Below the pieces are notes generated by a model. The model saw only the letters and a program-made list of their open reading frames with translations. It ran no database searches and was not told the DNA's origin. From assembly GCF_026914265.1 (NCBI RefSeq), contig NC_069133.1:25475272-25539271 (forward strand): a DNA stretch of 64,000 nt, in the 5' to 3' direction. The translations under genes and the position numbers were made by a program. Positions 61,592 to 64,000 of this stretch are shown here, in pieces. The DNA is from Mya arenaria. Taxonomy: Eukaryota > Mollusca > Bivalvia > Myida > Myidae. Position 1 is the first letter of the stretch; every line of letters starts with the position of its first letter.

Positions 61592-61623
<32 letters not shown>

Positions 61624-61742
61624 GAAGCAGCAGTAGCAGCAGCAGCACCACCACCACCACCACCACCACCACCACCACCACCATCATCATCATCACCACC
61701 ATCATCCTCCTCCTCCTCCTCCTCCTCCTCCTCCTCCTCCTC

Positions 61743-61821
<79 letters not shown>

Positions 61822-61835
61822 CCACCACCACCACC

Positions 61836-61869
<34 letters not shown>

Positions 61870-61900
61870 TCAACATCATAATTGTCGTCGTTGTCATCAA
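61491..61900. repeat. Complex trinucleotide tract, right duplication copy
   Basis: Equivalent of 12453-12862 with an internal change in the ATC/TCC blocks (near 61700); the rest matches. Confidence 0.95.
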
Positions 61901-62299
61901 ACAGAGGAAAACCTCTAAATTATACTTGACTACTTGTGAAAGGATACGTTTAACCTTAATGGTACGCCATACTTCTGTAAAATGGAATAAACAAAAGCGA
62001 TCCCATTATCTGAGGTCTTCACATCTGACTCCAAGTTATGTTTTATTTAAATATAAGAAAAATACAGATTTTTCAGACTTTATATAATTCTTTAATTTAT
62101 TTTATATTTGCAACATACATTCAGTTTGTAAATTTACATGATAACAAATTGCACGCACGGAAAACACACCATTTGCACGTGCAAGATGGTTTATAAAAGT
62201 ACAAAACGTAACATGAAACGTAGAACTCGGGCATTCGCATGAACAAGTAGAAATGCTGGAACGTAATTTCAATGTTTGAATATAGGATACATCTCATAA

Positions 62300-62477
62300 T
62301 ACAGTCGAAACTCGCTATGTCGAACTCTGTTATCTCGATGTTCTGGCTATGTCGAACTTATTTTGAATGTGTTTGGTTTGGTTAGACGTGTTTTGTTATT
62401 CGGTTATATCAAATGTTCGTTGTCTCGAAGTTATTGTCGAGGCCCGAACGACTTCGAAATAGCAAGTATTGACTGTA
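62300..62477. mobile_element. pogo/Tigger-like MITE, right duplication copy
   Basis: Equivalent of 13262-13439. Confidence 0.85.
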
Positions 62478-63045
62478 TCTTTTTTTATAAATAGAAAAAT
62501 AAAAATAAGTTTGAAGTTATATATAATATTAAAAAACACTAATATACTTTTTACTGATTTTATATTAGTTAAATATCAGCTGATGAAAATTGCTATGAAT
62601 TCTTAAAATAAGTACAATGCCAAAACTTGAATTCAAATGAAAGGATGTTGCAAAAACACCAGTCGTACTTATAAATACCAAACGCATGTGTGTTATTACA
62701 TTTATGTGAGAGTCTAAATATGAAGTATTTATGTGATATTGGAGCCAGATCTCAATTATTTCGAAAATCTCAATCTCAGTCTCAACTCATTTTACCACAA
62801 AGCATCCAAAGTTATTAAAAATGATGTATGCTTTTACTAGTGTTTGAAAATCGGACTTCCTATCGGACAATAATCGAAAGTTCATAATATCATTTAGGAA
62901 TACATTCTTTATACATAGTATAATCATGATAATTTAAATGTTCCCGGGTGAACAAAACAGTGTATATATACATGTACATGTGTGCATACAGTATCCAAAA
63001 CGTACATTGAGCATCTTAGTTTAGAATTTAATTTAATAGAATAAT

Positions 63046-63222
63046 TACAGTCGAAACTCGTTATGTCGAACTCTGTTATCTCGATGGTCTGGTTATGTCG
63101 AACATTTCGATTGCATTTGGTTTAGTAAGACATGTTTTGTATTTCAGTTTTATCGAATGTTCATCACCTCGAAGTATTTCCCAAGGTATCAACGATTTCG
63201 GCAAAGCGAGCTTCGACTTAAC
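63046..63222. mobile_element. pogo/Tigger-like MITE, right duplication copy
   Basis: Equivalent of 14008-14184, next to the SLC16 stop codon. Confidence 0.85.
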
Positions 63223-63251
63223 TTATATACGTAACTTAACGTTTCGTAATA

Positions 63252-63628
63252 TCAGTCATTTTCATCAATAAACTTGATATCTTCACCCTTCAGGAGTTTT
63301 TGAACCTCCACAGAAAAGTCTACTTCTTCGGAACTTATAAAAACGCTGTCCCTCGCAGAGTCGGGTGTGGAACATGCGGCGCCGGAACACACGAGCGACT
63401 TCTGCTCCGCAGTAAATTCCTGCCTTTCCGTTTCCTGTTTTTCGTTTCCAATGTCATCTCCTCGCTTGATATGACTATGAGCGCTGGCGACCATCGACGA
63501 GGTGGTTTCGTTTACTTCCCGGTTGTTCGGGACGATGAGATCCACATCCGGTACATCTGGACAGTCCTTGGTCGGCTGGAACACCACCGTGGTCATCCCC
63601 AGGGCCGCGCCCAACAAAATCACGAATG
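63252..63628 (-). CDS. SLC16-like gene, last coding exon (right copy)
   Basis: Equivalent of 14214-14590 with the same predicted sequence: the TM12 end (VILLGAALGMTTVV), then an acidic tail ending in TGA. The acceptor is a pyrimidine-rich ...TCTAG. The remaining exons, if present, lie beyond the window end, so whether this copy is complete cannot be seen here. Confidence 0.8.
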
Positions 63629-64000
63629 CTAGAATGTAGAGGTAAAGGATAGATTGTTCAGAACTTTGTTAAAGTTAACAATGCTGTTTAAGTTGTAAAA
63701 GTACCTATTATAGTATAGGGGACTTTTGAATTTTGTCAAATCTCATTTTATGTTTAAGACAATGTATTATATCGATGATATACATGTTCAAGTTTGTGTA
63801 AAATATAATTTTGGTTACTTTAACTGATTTATTATTACTTTTAATGATAACACTCCTAGGAGTGGACGTATTCTGTTCCATTATACCAATAACGACGTCT
63901 ACTAAATATATCAACAATTAAAGGAAGTGAGTTCATTATAAGACATTCTTCCAGCGACAGAATATGACCTCCTCCCATGCGCCCATTGTAATGTATAGGC

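Larger units (their letters stand above)
49038..64000. repeat. Right copy of the ~15 kb direct duplication
   Basis: Same content and order as 1-14962, cut by the window end at the base matching 14962. Preceded by a 616 bp A unit (48422-49037) and a 1.76 kb earlier partial copy (46611-48371). Coding exons are unchanged from the left copy wherever compared. Confidence 0.97.

Noticed and set aside
1-64000. LTR elements, LINEs or other reverse-transcriptase-bearing elements
   Set aside because: No reverse transcriptase, integrase or capsid-like sequence and no long terminal repeats were recognised; the mobile elements seen are SINEs and non-autonomous DNA transposons.

Overview
This is a eukaryotic, AT-rich, intron-bearing window, most likely from a bivalve mollusc. 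The clues are spliced animal genes (an EFCC1-like coiled-coil protein, an SLC16-type transporter, an SLC23-type exon), several tRNA-derived SINE types, and many copies of short TTAA-, TA- and hAT-type non-autonomous DNA transposons together with ~155-160 bp tandem repeats carrying TGACCTTGAC, as I remember from marine bivalve DNA. The species cannot be named from the sequence. No bacterial-style operons, CRISPR, retroviral or reverse-transcriptase coding sequence was recognised.

Layout. Positions 1-14962 reappear in the same orientation at 49038-64000 (offset 49037-49038). In every stretch I compared the two copies differ only in homopolymer and microsatellite length. Each holds a complete EFCC1-like gene (minus strand, eight coding exons, predicted 545 aa) and, to its right, the last coding exon of an SLC16-like (monocarboxylate transporter family) gene. 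The left copy continues into 15-18.5 kb with two more SLC16 exons covering about TM4 to TM12. The exons for TM1-3 are not found in the window, and the large exon has one frame break at a T5 run. A lone SLC23-like first coding exon lies at 21.9 kb. From 22 to 45 kb I see no convincing gene. That stretch holds minisatellites of 78 bp (24.8-26.7 kb), 17 bp (27.4 kb), ~158 bp (28.1-28.8 kb), 75 bp (37.6-39.1 kb) and 20 bp (42.8-43.1 kb), plus microsatellites, SINEs and MITEs.

The junction of the large duplication, 46.0-49.04 kb, is a second, smaller repeat. A unit of about 615 bp (A) is followed by a ~1.8 kb unit (B+C), then A again, then the start of the right 15 kb copy. Every A and every B ends in a ~150 bp near-perfect palindrome, and A and B are diverged relatives. 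The small-scale copy (46611-48371) carries substitutions (roughly 1% by eye) and lacks a 130 bp internal tandem repeat. The 15 kb copies carry no substitution I could find. So the large duplication is either very young or an assembly product.

How the genes relate: all three recognised host genes are on the minus strand but belong to unrelated functions, and nothing suggests co-regulation. The left SLC16 copy looks 5'-truncated, which fits a tandem duplication whose breakpoint cut that gene. Coordinates of spliced genes were derived by hand from GT/AG signals and reading-frame phase.
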